Shown piece by piece: positions 58,401-63,219 of a DNA stretch of 64,000 nt (its first letter is position 1; each line of letters opens with the position of its first letter). The notes below the pieces were generated by a model. The model saw nothing but the letters and a program-made list of their open reading frames with translations, did no database searches and was not told where the DNA came from. Origin of the DNA: Lepidurus packardi. Lineage: Eukaryota; Arthropoda; Branchiopoda; Notostraca; Triopsidae. A program made the position numbers and the translations under genes. The DNA lies in contig JAKZAN010000001.1 of the NCBI GenBank assembly GCA_023053545.1, positions 8,762,565 to 8,826,564 of the forward strand, written 5' to 3'.

Positions 58401-59821
58401 ATACTTCAATTTTTATAATTTAATTAAAAAAGCTGCTAATGATATTTTTTATTTTATTTTTCATGGGAATGGTAGCCGGAAAATATTCTATGCCAAAGTG
58501 CAACTTCGCATCAAATTAAACTCATAGACTTCGGGTTAGCTCGAGAACTTCATCAAGATGTCCCCGTGAGGGTTTTATTTGGTACTCCAGAGTTTATTCC
58601 ACCTGAAATCGTAAGCTACGAACCCATCAGCTTCGCTTCCGATATGTGGGCAGTGGGCGTGGTTTGCTATGTGCTGTATGTATTTTACCTCTTCTTTTGT
58701 TTCACTTGTTTTAACACTAAATTTGTTAAAAGATTGTCTGGACTGTCCCCTTTTATGGGCGATAATGATGCCGATACCTTCGCGAATATCACATTAGCCG
58801 ATTTCGATTTTATTGATGAAGCCTTCAACGCGATCTCCCAAGACGCCAAGGACTTCATTTCCGCCCTGTTAGTCAAACGGCCCGAGTAAGATCCATTTCT
58901 CTCCATTAGCAAGTGAATAGATGCGTTGGAGCTAATTAACTAAAATGTGCAGGGGACGCTTAACGGCAGAGAATTGCCTAAAGCACAAATGGCTTGCCCA
59001 AACAGAGAAAACCATGAAGGACGTCAAACTGTCTACCGATCGTCTCAAGAGATTTATCATTCGTCGCAAGTGGCATGTAAGTGTTTCTTCTCCCTTTTTG
59101 TGTTGATTTTTTTAGTTTTCTTTTGTTTTTGCACGGTTTGAATTGCAATGTTTGCATGTTTACATCTTAGAAAACCGGGAATGCCATACGAGCACTGGGA
59201 CGCATGGCCAGTTTGTCGTCGTCGAGGCGGAATTCCGCCTCTTCATCTCATTCGCCTTCGAGACGCTCATCTCGAATGGATGGCAGTGTCTGTGGAGACC
59301 CTCTAAGTCCTCCCCATAGTCCTTTGCATGTGCGATTCCCACAAAACCTGGAATCCGTTTTGAATGCTGATGAAAAGCCTGCCGGGGATAGGCAGAATTT
59401 GTCTGCAGATTTGAGTACCGCTGTCCAAGTCCTAACCGGATTTGATAACAAGAGCATGCATCATGTGGAGTCTGATAGTGGAGGAGGAAGCCAGAGCTCG
59501 AGTCGTAGTGTGAGTCGCTCGACTTCTTCGTATAGCAATCGCAGCGATAGTGGTGTGAGTGACTGTTCCAATGGATTGTCCATTTATTCACACCGTAGTA
59601 ACTTGTTGCATGATTTGGAAGAAGAGGAAGGAGAAGTAGACCGTAAAGTCGACGGACCTAATAATGGTCAGGTTGAATCTTCTTTTATTAATACAGAAAA
59701 CACCAAGATCAAGAGCTTGAAGAAGAAGAAATCCCAAAATTCTGTCCTGGCGGAAGAATTGGTCACTTCCAAGAGAAGCTTAACGGTTGGAGAGAGCCAA
59801 CGAAGAAATCTTTATCGATGA
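6899..59821 (+). CDS. Strn-Mlck: Stretchin-Mlck-like giant Ig/FN3/kinase muscle protein (47 exons)
   Basis: Rebuilt exons: 6899-7042, 7098-7375, 7441-7666, 7755-8042, 8128-8255, 9004-9176, 9260-9444, 9963-10727, 12011-12222, 12293-12473, 12543-12840, 12954-13060, 13115-13324, 13379-13561, 13627-13824, 13952-14088, 14232-14387, 16072-25104, 25191-25554, 25831-26226, 26395-26930, 27292-27394, 28740-28897, 28965-29186, 29370-29620, 29683-29861, 30081-30345, 30413-30643, 32404-32536, 48071-48239, 51424-51469, 51985-52117, 52599-52755, 53118-53246, 53401-53736, 53811-54113, 54287-54487, 55905-56632, 57049-57211, 57441-57606, 57669-57835, 57897-58194, 58257-58398, 58476-58675, 58733-58885, 58953-59076, 59171-59821. 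All introns are GT-AG and all phases join, giving about 6,667 codons plus the stop. I count 20 Ig, 4 FN3 and one kinase. The RRKW...KTGNAIRALGR signature after the kinase identifies an MLCK rather than projectin or obscurin. The 5' end is open (phase-1 acceptor), so the N-terminus is unresolved. Likely role: a sarcomere scaffold and Ca2+/calmodulin-regulated kinase. Confidence 0.85.
9260..10727 (+). CDS. Strn-Mlck: Acidic Ser/Asp-rich linker exons
   Basis: Exons 9260-9444 and 9963-10727 encode about 316 residues rich in Asp, Glu, Ser and Pro, with no Ig or FN3 signature (for example VDATDPDTSAEMMPLL and TETEDGEEGAESEARAS). They join the FN3-2 module to the first Ig pair. The larger exon ends at a strong donor (GTCC/GTAAGT). 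The sequence looks disordered and could act as an elastic or phosphorylated spacer; that is inference. The 518-bp intron between the two exons holds nothing I recognise. Confidence 0.75.
10728..12010. other. Strn-Mlck: Intron, no supported feature
   Basis: This 1,283-bp intron lies between the acidic linker and the first Ig pair. The 11024-11391 interval is open on both strands for about 115 codons and is less AT-rich than its surroundings, but neither translation resembles a known domain. No Ig-like exon with matching phase is visible. An alternative exon or internal promoter cannot be excluded. Confidence 0.4.
12011..12840 (+). CDS. Strn-Mlck: Ig pair 1 (Ig3 type A, Ig4 compact type B)
   Basis: Exons 12011-12222 and 12293-12473 encode an acidic lead-in and Ig3 (type A: SFVRALADQSVKVG, then DEGVWTCEAINFSG), split at phase 0 before the C strand. 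Exon 12543-12840 encodes the whole of Ig4 (type B: VPKSYKAPEFVEELRALL, ECKVVGIPTPVLKWFKDG, SLGVYTCEAINCVG). Ig4 is shortened between the WFKDG and YTC motifs by about nine residues compared with an ordinary I-set domain. The same A+B order recurs twice downstream. Confidence 0.88.
12954..13690 (+). CDS. Strn-Mlck: Ig pair 2 (Ig5 type A, Ig6 type B)
   Basis: Exons 12954-13060 and 13115-13324 form Ig5 (DQKVKVGETLRLAIR, then VQWFNKDEVK, SLEISPLEIEDEGEWKCIAS). The internal intron is only 54 bp. Exons 13379-13561 and the start of 13627-13824 form Ig6 (VPKNYRPPRFLENLKAIL, ECKVVGFPTPQLQWFKDG, SLGSYSCIARNCMGQ). Ig6 is interrupted at phase 1 just before the F strand, where Ig4 has no intron. The compact C'-E segment of type B is also present here. 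Confidence 0.88.
13691..16250 (+). CDS. Strn-Mlck: Ig pair 3 (Ig7 type A, Ig8 type B), interrupted by a transposon-filled intron
   Basis: Ig7 uses the end of exon 13627-13824, then 13952-14088 and the start of 14232-14387 (PPIFLQGLRSTEAKIGD, PTVTWYRDDE, FSLEMSTLSFIDQ, ADWKCIAVNDFGH). Ig8 begins in 14232-14387 (HYKKPYFLEALKAVL, EEGTVNLECK) and continues in exon 16072-25104 (VIGVPQPTLKWFKDG, LGTYTCEAHNCMG). The phase-0 junction ECK/VIGV falls in the B-C region. The 1,684-bp intron between the halves of Ig8 is mostly three nested transposons (see separate entries). Confidence 0.87.
14475..15047. mobile_element. Foldback MITE with 3-bp TTA target duplication
   Basis: A 573-bp near-perfect palindrome. 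The ends are AGGGTGGTTCACACTACC and its reverse complement. Each arm is about 265 bp, joined by a short loop near 14740-14765. TTA flanks both sides (14472-14474 and 15048-15050). The right arm has a small tandem duplication of the GGTCTGATTT unit absent from the left arm. No coding capacity. A 3-bp TTA duplication suggests a PIF/Harbinger-type mobiliser; that family assignment is inference. Confidence 0.85.
15052..15810. mobile_element. TTAA-flanked MITE (family A, copy 1), carrying a nested insertion
   Basis: The inverted ends GGCTCCCGTA and its complement sit at 15052 and 15810, flanked by perfect TTAA duplications at 15048-15051 and 15811-15814, as in piggyBac-type insertions. Its right ~90 bp matches the left end of the copy at 48.9 kb in reverse. 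The element is interrupted near its left end by a TA-flanked MITE (15062-15512). Without that insertion it would be about 306 bp. Confidence 0.75.
15062..15512. mobile_element. TA-flanked (mariner-like) MITE nested inside family A copy 1
   Basis: A 451-bp element with about 70-bp inverted terminal repeats starting CTATACCTTCC followed by an A run. TA dinucleotides lie at both ends (15060-15061 and 15513-15514). The arms are highly similar, including the CCCGTGGGATTAATTA segment near their inner edge. No transposase frame. A TA duplication is typical of Tc1/mariner-mobilised elements. Confidence 0.8.
16072..25104 (+). CDS. Strn-Mlck: Giant 9,033-bp exon: end of Ig8, acidic spacer, K/E/R helix, basic Ser-rich region
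   Basis: One exon encodes 3,011 codons, phase 0 at both ends. Order by residue of the exon: 1-60 second half of Ig8; about 60-1,805 acidic, Glu/Ser/Thr/Gln/Pro-rich low-complexity sequence with recurring SQE and TEPAIT-like phrases; about 1,806-2,767 uninterrupted K/E/R/L helix; about 2,768-3,011 Ser/Thr/basic sequence with RRRRRTPN and VVRRRRLRK clusters. It ends at a TACAAA/GTAATC donor that joins the GGLRDPKNK exon. A spring-like plus rigid-rod function between two Ig arrays is inference from composition. The length and lack of stops in a repetitive frame argue for strong constraint. Confidence 0.9.
16262..21489 (+). other. Strn-Mlck: Acidic disordered spacer within the giant exon
   Basis: About 1,740 residues, rich in Glu, Ser, Gln, Thr, Pro and Val, with no Cys-Trp Ig signature. 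Short phrases recur, such as EPAITTEI and EPAITVEI near 18050-18190 and many SQE, QESQE or VENLQI-like units. It occupies the place of the PEVK-type spacer in titin-class proteins but is more acidic and much less Lys-rich than classical PEVK. Confidence 0.75.
21490..24380 (+). repeat. Strn-Mlck: About 950-residue K/E/R helix from diverged ~28-30-residue repeats
   Basis: In frame, the sequence cycles through units such as RLRKEAEEKKRLEEERLK followed by ELEEKKRQEE. At the DNA level the units are about 84-93 bp and clearest at 22700-23450. Alternating Glu and Lys/Arg at i, i+4 spacing with few hydrophobics predicts a stable single alpha-helix or a weak coiled coil. The complementary strand therefore shows long Ser/Phe/Leu-rich frames (for example 21792-22499 and 23805-24374), which are shadows. 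Confidence 0.88.
24381..25104 (+). other. Strn-Mlck: Basic Ser/Thr-rich region after the helix
   Basis: About 240 residues containing KRRKSTTSRKSSKSEESS, STRRRRRTPNLTSEDL and VVRRRRLRKALSTEKS. The RKxS and RRxS/T contexts are candidate basophilic kinase sites. No globular domain is visible until the PKFSTKLRD start of Ig9 in the next exon. Confidence 0.7.
25191..26930 (+). CDS. Strn-Mlck: Ig9-Ig12 array
   Basis: Exon 25191-25554 holds Ig9 (PKFSTKLRDMEAARG, VEWYKNG, DSGEYTCVAKNCNG) and the lead of Ig10. Exon 25831-26226 holds the rest of Ig10 (DCVIRGYPQPKVTWFKDG, DAGHYTCIADN) and the start of Ig11 (APQFRQALSDQKVHLGG). Exon 26395-26930 ends Ig11 (GIPAPEVSWLFNN, DLGTYTCRATNAAG) and contains all of Ig12 (ECSVTGYPKPSLQWTKG, DSGTYCIQIRNCHG). 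Ig12 has Tyr-Cys shifted in the F strand (GTYCIQ), a small departure from YxC. Junctions are phase 1 except the last, which is phase 0. Confidence 0.88.
27292..29100 (+). CDS. Strn-Mlck: Linker exon and FN3-3
   Basis: Exon 27292-27394 codes for a 34-residue linker (VKEVYVTTGTPWEL through EDKRARRFNK). After a 1,345-bp intron, exons 28740-28897 and 28965-~29100 give FN3-3: VPGPIPSPPIATAIG, VSLSWNKPSTNGGAPI and REYLFRVTPRNKYGWGEP. The internal intron is phase 0, the same as in FN3-2. The domain introduces the next Ig triplet. Confidence 0.85.
27395..28739. other. Strn-Mlck: Intron, nothing identified
   Basis: 1,345 bp between the linker exon and FN3-3. It contains a short GT microsatellite near 27900 and open frames at 27709-28232 without recognisable similarity. 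No exon with matching phase is evident. Confidence 0.5.
29101..30643 (+). CDS. Strn-Mlck: Ig13-Ig15 array
   Basis: Ig13 runs from the end of exon 28965-29186 into 29370-29620 (TPRFTSVLYPQMKVLQG, QCE/VFGVPVPRVKWLKDG, DDAKFVCEANNAGG). Ig14 uses 29683-29861 and the start of 30081-30345 (APQFTMRPRDRRVQV, CQVVGFPKPDVTW, DDAGLYQVHAQNSQG); its F-strand Cys is replaced by Val-His. Ig15 continues into 30413-30643 (PPIFVHELEDRTVSVG, VTW/YRDGVRLRPS, DAAVYMCEVTNEMG). The last exon ends with a short acidic linker at phase 2. Confidence 0.87.
30644..32403. other. Strn-Mlck: Intron, nothing identified
   Basis: 1,760 bp, AT-rich with polypyrimidine runs. The phase-2 donor is CAAGG/GTGAAA and the acceptor is TTCTAG/C. 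Translations show no Ig, FN3 or transposon-derived domain. Confidence 0.5.
32404..48239 (+). CDS. Strn-Mlck: Ig16, split by a 15.5-kb intron
   Basis: Exon 32404-32536 encodes the A-C strands (APKFLQKPRSTEVLEGD, CEVVGDPKPEVIWLRDWLN). Exon 48071-48239 supplies the rest (PDYYHAADQFVREGDG, DYTGAYSVIARNCHGEAKA). The phase-0 junction reconstitutes a single Ig of normal length, so no exon is needed in between for this isoform. The F-strand Cys is replaced by Val (YSVIA). Both exons carry canonical splice signals (CTAAAC/GTAAGT and TTACAG/CCG). Confidence 0.86.
43416..43446. repeat. Homopolymer G31
   Basis: Thirty-one consecutive G residues on the + strand, inside the 15.5-kb intron. It follows CAACA and precedes ACCACAAAAAC. 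The length may be affected by sequencing or assembly error. Confidence 0.85.
44116..44600. mobile_element. TTAA MITE family A, copy 2 (inverted relative to copy 3)
   Basis: The left end, GACTCCCGGATACCTTAGCTT, follows TTAA at 44112-44115. Over its length it matches the 48.9-kb copy in reverse orientation, including AGATGGCACTGATGT, GTCACCACAGTTTGCTGTGG and GTACAACCAAAGGACAGA segments (or their complements). The right terminus is eroded: GGTATACGGGAGCC is replaced near 44590. There is no coding capacity. Confidence 0.8.
48240..51423. other. Strn-Mlck: Intron with one MITE, otherwise unexplained
   Basis: 3,184 bp. The only recognisable content is the family A MITE at 48874-49392. The open frame 49732-50043 on + has no similarity I recognise. 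Confidence 0.5.
48874..49392. mobile_element. TTAA MITE family A, copy 3
   Basis: The ends are GGCTCCCGTATACCTTA and a near complement reading TATATGGGAGCC. The left flank is TTAA (48870-48873) and the right flank is TTTA, one base off. It is about 519 bp, with no frame of interest. Its interior is shared with the 44.1-kb copy, and its left ~55 bp with the right end of the 15-kb copy. Confidence 0.82.
51424..52755 (+). CDS. Strn-Mlck: Short linker exon and Ig17
   Basis: Exon 51424-51469 is only 46 bp and encodes a small Ser/Thr/Gly linker (GQGSKFGTPATSTKLG). Exons 51985-52117 and 52599-52755 encode Ig17: VPEISQSLRDLRCCDGDAV, FECRVCPQSESNIRWEKSGK, then ARLTIKRVYPEDEGEYTCVS. The domain is split at phase 0 after the C strand. 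The 46-bp microexon is bounded by TTTAG/GA and CTCGG/GTAATT and keeps frame (phases 1 and 2). The introns of 515 and 481 bp show nothing else. Confidence 0.85.
53118..54487 (+). CDS. Strn-Mlck: Ig18 and Ig19 with Ser/Thr/Arg-rich linkers
   Basis: Exon 53118-53246 is a linker (RPPGTLSTRTTPRTTPAR, SFRSQSPALP). Exon 53401-53736 contains Ig18 complete (PPKFYSVPHNKIAEVGD, CSVAGYPTPKVKWDKD, DAGLYRVTVENELG), lacking the F-strand Cys. Exon 53811-54113 begins with a Gly/Ser/Arg linker (GSTGRSGSGSYIPSLRSYTR) and starts Ig19 (GPSFIQGLKHVTVRDGDSF), completed by 54287-54487 (TPPLTVVWVRNDK, DAGIYVCEAYNAYG). All junctions are phase 1, so each block could be skipped without a frame change. Confidence 0.87.
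54972..55171 (+). pseudogene. Decayed THAP-type zinc-finger domain
   Basis: In one frame the start reads CIAYGCNNSGRPGVGMYA. One base of frame shift later it continues PKDAERCQWVLQV, then RADFVDPKTKW and SLCGDHFTEDQF, ending at TGA 55169. The C-x4-C ... C-x2-H spacing and the PKD, W and HF positions are those of a THAP C2CH domain, as found in P-element-type transposases and their domesticated relatives. The frameshift and early stop indicate a relic. It is probably mobile-element-derived. Confidence 0.65.
55190..55622 (-). pseudogene. Decayed P2X7 C-terminus-like Cys-rich sequence (transposon-associated type)
   Basis: On the minus strand a Met-initiated frame from 55622 reads MAEGFDGSDYFDRSN, acidic sequence and YQFDPCVLD. 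In another frame it continues CDCGKCVRMPL and NNFCCRR. The CxCxxC ... CC pattern is that of the P2X7 intracellular ballast domain, which occurs in many invertebrate proteins outside receptors. The frame change near 55310-55330 suggests decay. A TGACGTCA palindrome (55664-55671) lies just upstream of the start. No channel part is present. Confidence 0.5.
55905..57211 (+). CDS. Strn-Mlck: Ser/Lys-rich linker exon and Ig20
   Basis: Exon 55905-56632 (728 bp) begins with about 180 residues of basic Ser/Pro/Thr sequence (IQRSSSFGSNSK, LQRSSSLRSSRS, LSRPSSLVKFSTSS). An acidic proline-rich stretch follows, then the start of Ig20 (EIVKGPVDISALRGTD, VIGRPEPVVRWLKG). Exon 57049-57211 completes it (DDSGKYIIMVENEHG). 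Ig20 lacks the F-strand Cys (YIIM). The repeated QRSSS/RPSS motifs look like basophilic kinase targets, so this may be a regulated hinge before the kinase module; that is inference. Confidence 0.87.
57441..57835 (+). CDS. Strn-Mlck: FN3-4 preceding the kinase
   Basis: Exons 57441-57606 and 57669-57835, joined at phase 2. Motifs: GPPDPPAGPPNV, VTLSWYGSVYDGGSMVTGY, YVVQNLKTNGMYSFRIRAQN, followed by an acidic tail (LSDDDETGEDG). The Ig-FN3-kinase order is the conserved catalytic module of MLCK, twitchin and titin. Confidence 0.9.
57897..59076 (+). CDS. Strn-Mlck: Protein kinase domain, MLCK type
   Basis: Five exons: 57897-58194, 58257-58398, 58476-58675, 58733-58885, 58953-59076. It has all catalytic motifs: Gly loop GKGRFGVV (57986-58009), ATP Lys in AAKF (58052-58054), alpha-C Glu in YQEIDVM, catalytic HLDLKPEN with Asp at 58390-58392, DFG with Asp at 58527-58529, the FGTPEFIPPE P+1 loop, and DMWAVGVVCYVLLSG. 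HLD in place of HRD is normal for the titin/MLCK group. The enzyme should phosphorylate a Ser of the myosin regulatory light chain. An active, not pseudo-, kinase is expected because no key residue is missing. Confidence 0.95.
59000..59206 (+). other. Strn-Mlck: Autoinhibitory and calmodulin-binding segment
   Basis: Following the kinase C-lobe (CLKHKWLAQ), exon 58953-59076 ends with LSTDRLKRFIIRRKWH, and the next exon (phase 0) opens KTGNAIRALGRM. This is the hallmark of animal MLCK: a basic amphipathic helix with Trp anchor and hydrophobics at 1-8-14-like spacing. In the resting enzyme it blocks the active site and is released by Ca2+/calmodulin. The splice junction falls exactly inside the calmodulin site, so skipping or altering the last exon would remove Ca2+ control. 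Confidence 0.92.
59207..59821 (+). CDS. Strn-Mlck: Ser-rich C-terminal tail and stop
   Basis: The rest of exon 59171-59821 codes for about 204 residues: a Ser/Arg stretch (SLSSSRRNSASSSHSPSRRS), Pro/Ser sequence, a second Ser cluster (SSSRSVSRSTSSYSNRSD), an acidic patch and a basic KSLKKKKS motif, ending NLYR and TGA (59819-59821). No telokin-like Ig follows, unlike vertebrate smooth-muscle MLCK. Sites such as RRNS and RRSS near the calmodulin helix could be phosphorylated to change calmodulin affinity, as known for vertebrate MLCK; here it is inference. Confidence 0.85.
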   Translation, partial: ASLSSSRRNSASSSHSPSRRSSRMDGSVCGDPLSPPHSPLHVRFPQNLESVLNADEKPAGDRQNLSADLSTAVQVLTGFDNKSMHHVESDSGGGSQSSSRSVSRSTSSYSNRSDSGVSDCSNGLSIYSHRSNLLHDLEEEEGEVDRKVDGPNNGQVESSFINTENTKIKSLKKKKSQNSVLAEELVTSKRSLTVGESQRRNLYR

Positions 59822-61460
59822 TTCGTGTAAACGACGTGTGGTTTTATTTATTGAAACAAGGATCTGGTTTGATAAGGGTAAAAAAAAATATATGAAAGGC
59901 CGTTTGGGCTTTTGGGGAGTGAATGGGCAACTTAAAAAACAGCAAAAAACATTTAGTCCTTTTATCTTGTGTTTATTAGGTTTGTATAGATTATTTTAAG
60001 TTTGTGAATGTAACGAATATTGTGTCCCTTTGTAGTATGGATACGTTTCGTACGCACAGCTGCTATGTATACTCTTGTCACATGTATAATAAATGAAAAA
60101 AATACGGCTTCAAGCATCGTAATTTCAAATAATTCCGAGTTAGTTAACCTATCTAAAATACAGATATTATTTTTTCTTCTCTCAAACTCGCATCTCGCAA
60201 ATCTGTACGAGTTCACAAATTTACGACTACTCCACGAACTTTGACATATTATCTACTACCACGGATAAACAACCGGGGCCGGTGGTATTTTTCAAAAATG
60301 TCTGACGGGCATGAAAATAGTGTAAAAAAAATTCGTGATATTTTGGAGAAGTACAATAGTCACAGTGCAGTTGTCACAGCACCATTTTAAAAACGTCGTA
60401 ACAATTACGTTGCCCAAATCATATCGTAAATAATAAACAATATCATGCACAGTTCTTTACAAATTAGTTTTTTTAAATAAGCTTCTTCCAGCGACAGCGT
60501 CAGGGGAATCATTGTATATTCCCATGTCCTGGTAAAAAGATTCCGAAAAACTTTTACAAAAGTATTGGCAGAAATCAACAGAAGAAACTGTAGCTTAATT
60601 TGATAATGATTCGTTGTTTTCATCCAGCAACGGCGTTAAAGGTAAAACCAAACTTCACAATCTCCGGTGCTTGAGATTTAATACCGAGTCTCTGTCGCTC
60701 CTTCCGTAAATTGACGTTTTCTTTTCCAGTCTCTGCCAAAATTTGTAAATACGTGTTACAAAAACCAGTTTAAAGGCAATGTAAATAATTCTGAGACTTA
60801 CTTTAATGAGTTGATCTTGCTCTAAAAATAGCAATCTCTATCTTTCTACGATGCAGAGGATACAGGTCTTCCAGGGGTGATCGAATGTGTTACTCGTCGT
60901 CTCATGCTGAGCTTCGTCGTTCCGTACTTCTTCGTCTCTCTGATTGGATTCCGTATCACAGCATATATCTGAGTAGGGTAATGGGCATCTTCCAATTACG
61001 ACCAGCTTTCTCAGTCTCAAGAGGATGTGGCAGTACTAAAGGATCACATGATGGGATGGATTCACAGACTTGCCCATCGTACTGTAAAGTTGGCATTCCT
61101 AATCAACTAGAAAAAGGGGTTCAAGAAGAGAACAAAACATTCATAAAACGGGGGACTGGCGACCTTTCTCTCTGGTACTCAAGGGAGTTTGGGCTGCCGT
61201 AAGATCCGAGTGCCAAAGGACTATAACTGTGTTTAAAGTGAATTGAAGAATGAAGTATTTTCTATTGTCGAGCTTAAGACAAATCCACTGAAAAAAGCAA
61301 ACGTCATCGTTCCAAATAATTGAATCGTGGAGGCGTATGCTACGACCCAAAATTCTCTACATTCAAGCTTGGTGACGCCATGAGAGGTTGTGAAACGCAC
61401 AACCTTAATTGGCCATCAATACGCGTTTTAGTTTGTGACATCTCATGGTGAGTTTAGAAT
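59822..61460. other. 3' UTR and downstream spacer
   Basis: A canonical AATAAA at 60088-60093, 267 bp after the stop, is the best candidate polyadenylation signal for the kinase gene. Beyond it the sequence is AT-rich. The open frame at 60885-61202 (+) and its minus-strand overlap have no similarity I recognise. Confidence 0.5.
60088..60093 (+). terminator. Strn-Mlck: Candidate polyadenylation signal AATAAA
   Basis: It is the first clear AATAAA after the TGA at 59821, at a typical 3' UTR distance. I did not verify a cleavage site. Confidence 0.5.
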
Positions 61461-62475
61461 TTTTTTTTTTTTTTTTTTTAATTTAAACCGACGTAGGCGA
61501 ATGCCTGTTGCCGGATGCTTTATTAACATTCTCTATTACATTATAACTTTGGTTCCTCAAAGAAAAAAAACAAGTCACATGATAGGATTGGTGGATAATT
61601 CACACCACTCCTGATTAGGTGTTATTAACCTCTTTCATTTTTTCGGCGAAAAGGGCTAGAGCGTTGAAAGTTTTAGGATTACACAGGATTTCTTTGGCAT
61701 TGAAATGGATCTTTAAAGTACTTAATTTTCTTAGTAGTTTGGCTCTTTCTTTGTTTAGTTTTGTGCAACGTAACAGGAGGTGGGGGACGTCTTGTTTCTC
61801 TATTACTCGACAAGAACAAATATTACTGTCTACCTTTTTTAGCCGTTTTAAGTAATCCATAGATGGAAAATGGAGTGATCTAATTTGTATAATTTTTGAC
61901 AAAACTGATCTTGGCACATTGGAACATATTATTGGCTTGCCTCCGGGGTTGACATCTAAAAACTTGATGGGGTTTTTTTGCTGGCTCCATTGTTTTTTCC
62001 AGGTTTCGGCGATAAATATGCAATTCCACTTGCGCGCTTCTTTCGCAGACCCTGGTTGTGAGAGCCATGCCTGAACAGCCAGTTCTCGACTTCTTTCTGA
62101 GCCCGACTTATATCTTTTCTTGTTTGAAGGTTCTGTGGGAGTAGGCCAGAGATTCCATTTCCTTGCAGCGTAGTAATCTAGTTGTGTTTTTGCTAGCGCT
62201 GGTTTAGGGGTGGAAGTCCTGTTTCAATTTCCAGGGTTGAGGTGGGTGTTGATCTTAAGGCAACTGTAATTGCTAGCAATCCTTTCCTGTAAATTTGCAC
62301 TAGTGGTATAAGAGTCGAATCACTGACTGAACACCATGCTGGGTAGGCATACTTTAGTTTCGCCAGAGTTGTTCCCAAAAGAAGGGTCTTAACTTGTTTG
62401 CACGTGATGGTCTTGCAGGCTTTTGCAATTCTGGAGATCTGGGCTACTGACTTGGAGTTTAGAATTATTGCGCTA
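61461..62475 (-). mobile_element. 5'-truncated non-LTR retrotransposon (LINE) 3' end
   Basis: On the minus strand, 62475 to about 62190 encodes the C-terminal part of a reverse transcriptase (ISRIAKACKTITCKQVK, LLGTTLAKLKYAYPAW, TPTSTLEIETGLPPLNQR). After a frame break, a downstream frame (to 61615) has the CSCRVIEKQDVPHLLLRC zinc-knuckle-like C-terminus typical of Jockey/I/CR1-group ORF2. A T-run at about 61461-61478 is the poly(A) tail of the minus-oriented element. Its 5' part is missing. It lies 1.6 kb downstream of the kinase gene, in opposite orientation. Confidence 0.7.
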
Positions 62476-63219
62476 GTTATGAATGAGACACAAACTTAGG
62501 GGGTTTCTAAGCTATAATTATATTTAGAACGCTACGAGGATGCTGCAAACAAACTGGAGCAGGACAGAGGGAAGTGAATCGCTTACCACAATGAAATATT
62601 TACACCAAGTCATAGCTCGTAAGCGCGAAATTTCAGAAGTGAAAATGCGGAATTGCAAGTACATAATAAAGCAACGTGGCGTTTAATGACCTCAACCATA
62701 ACGAACGAAATTCTTCACTTGCTGCAAATGCTTACCTGTCTCATAGCTCACCACCAATGTTACTTTGTAAGGTCAATGTTTTTTCATTTATGGAAAACTT
62801 ACTGCGTCTTACGTGTTATTGTATTCCTTGGTTATTCAGAATAACTCACAGCACCAAATGGTCGTCAAATTTTGTTCTTTTTAAAGAAGGAGATACGTCC
62901 ACCTTCTCTGTACCTCCACTTTTAGAAATCGCTAGGCTAAACTAGATACCGTAAACCTTCAGTGGACAACGAAGGATTGTCAGCGAATGGTGGACTATTT
63001 CATATTAATTGAAAACTTAAGTTATTCTGACAGAAAGTCTCTCTAATATCTGCAGCTTCCAACGCGCGTGAGAGCATGCAACTTACTGAAGTGAGTAGGC
63101 CTACAGCGGATAATGGTAGTAGCGGAAGTAAAGGTACAAGTTTTGCGAAATTATAACATAATTCTTTCAGTAATTTGTAAAAATTCATTGGCAACGGAAT
63201 TAATATCACCGGAAGTTAT
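62476..63219. other. Unassigned spacer
   Basis: Open frames on + (62653-62945) have no recognised domain. The sequence may belong to the DUF4806-like relic that follows or to the 5' flank of the LINE insertion; I cannot tell which. Confidence 0.3.

Noticed and set aside
57897-59076. Kinase as twitchin/projectin, titin or obscurin (Unc-89)
   Set aside because: The RRKW...KTGNAIRALGR calmodulin helix right after the kinase is specific to MLCK; there is no second kinase and no SH3-DH-PH.
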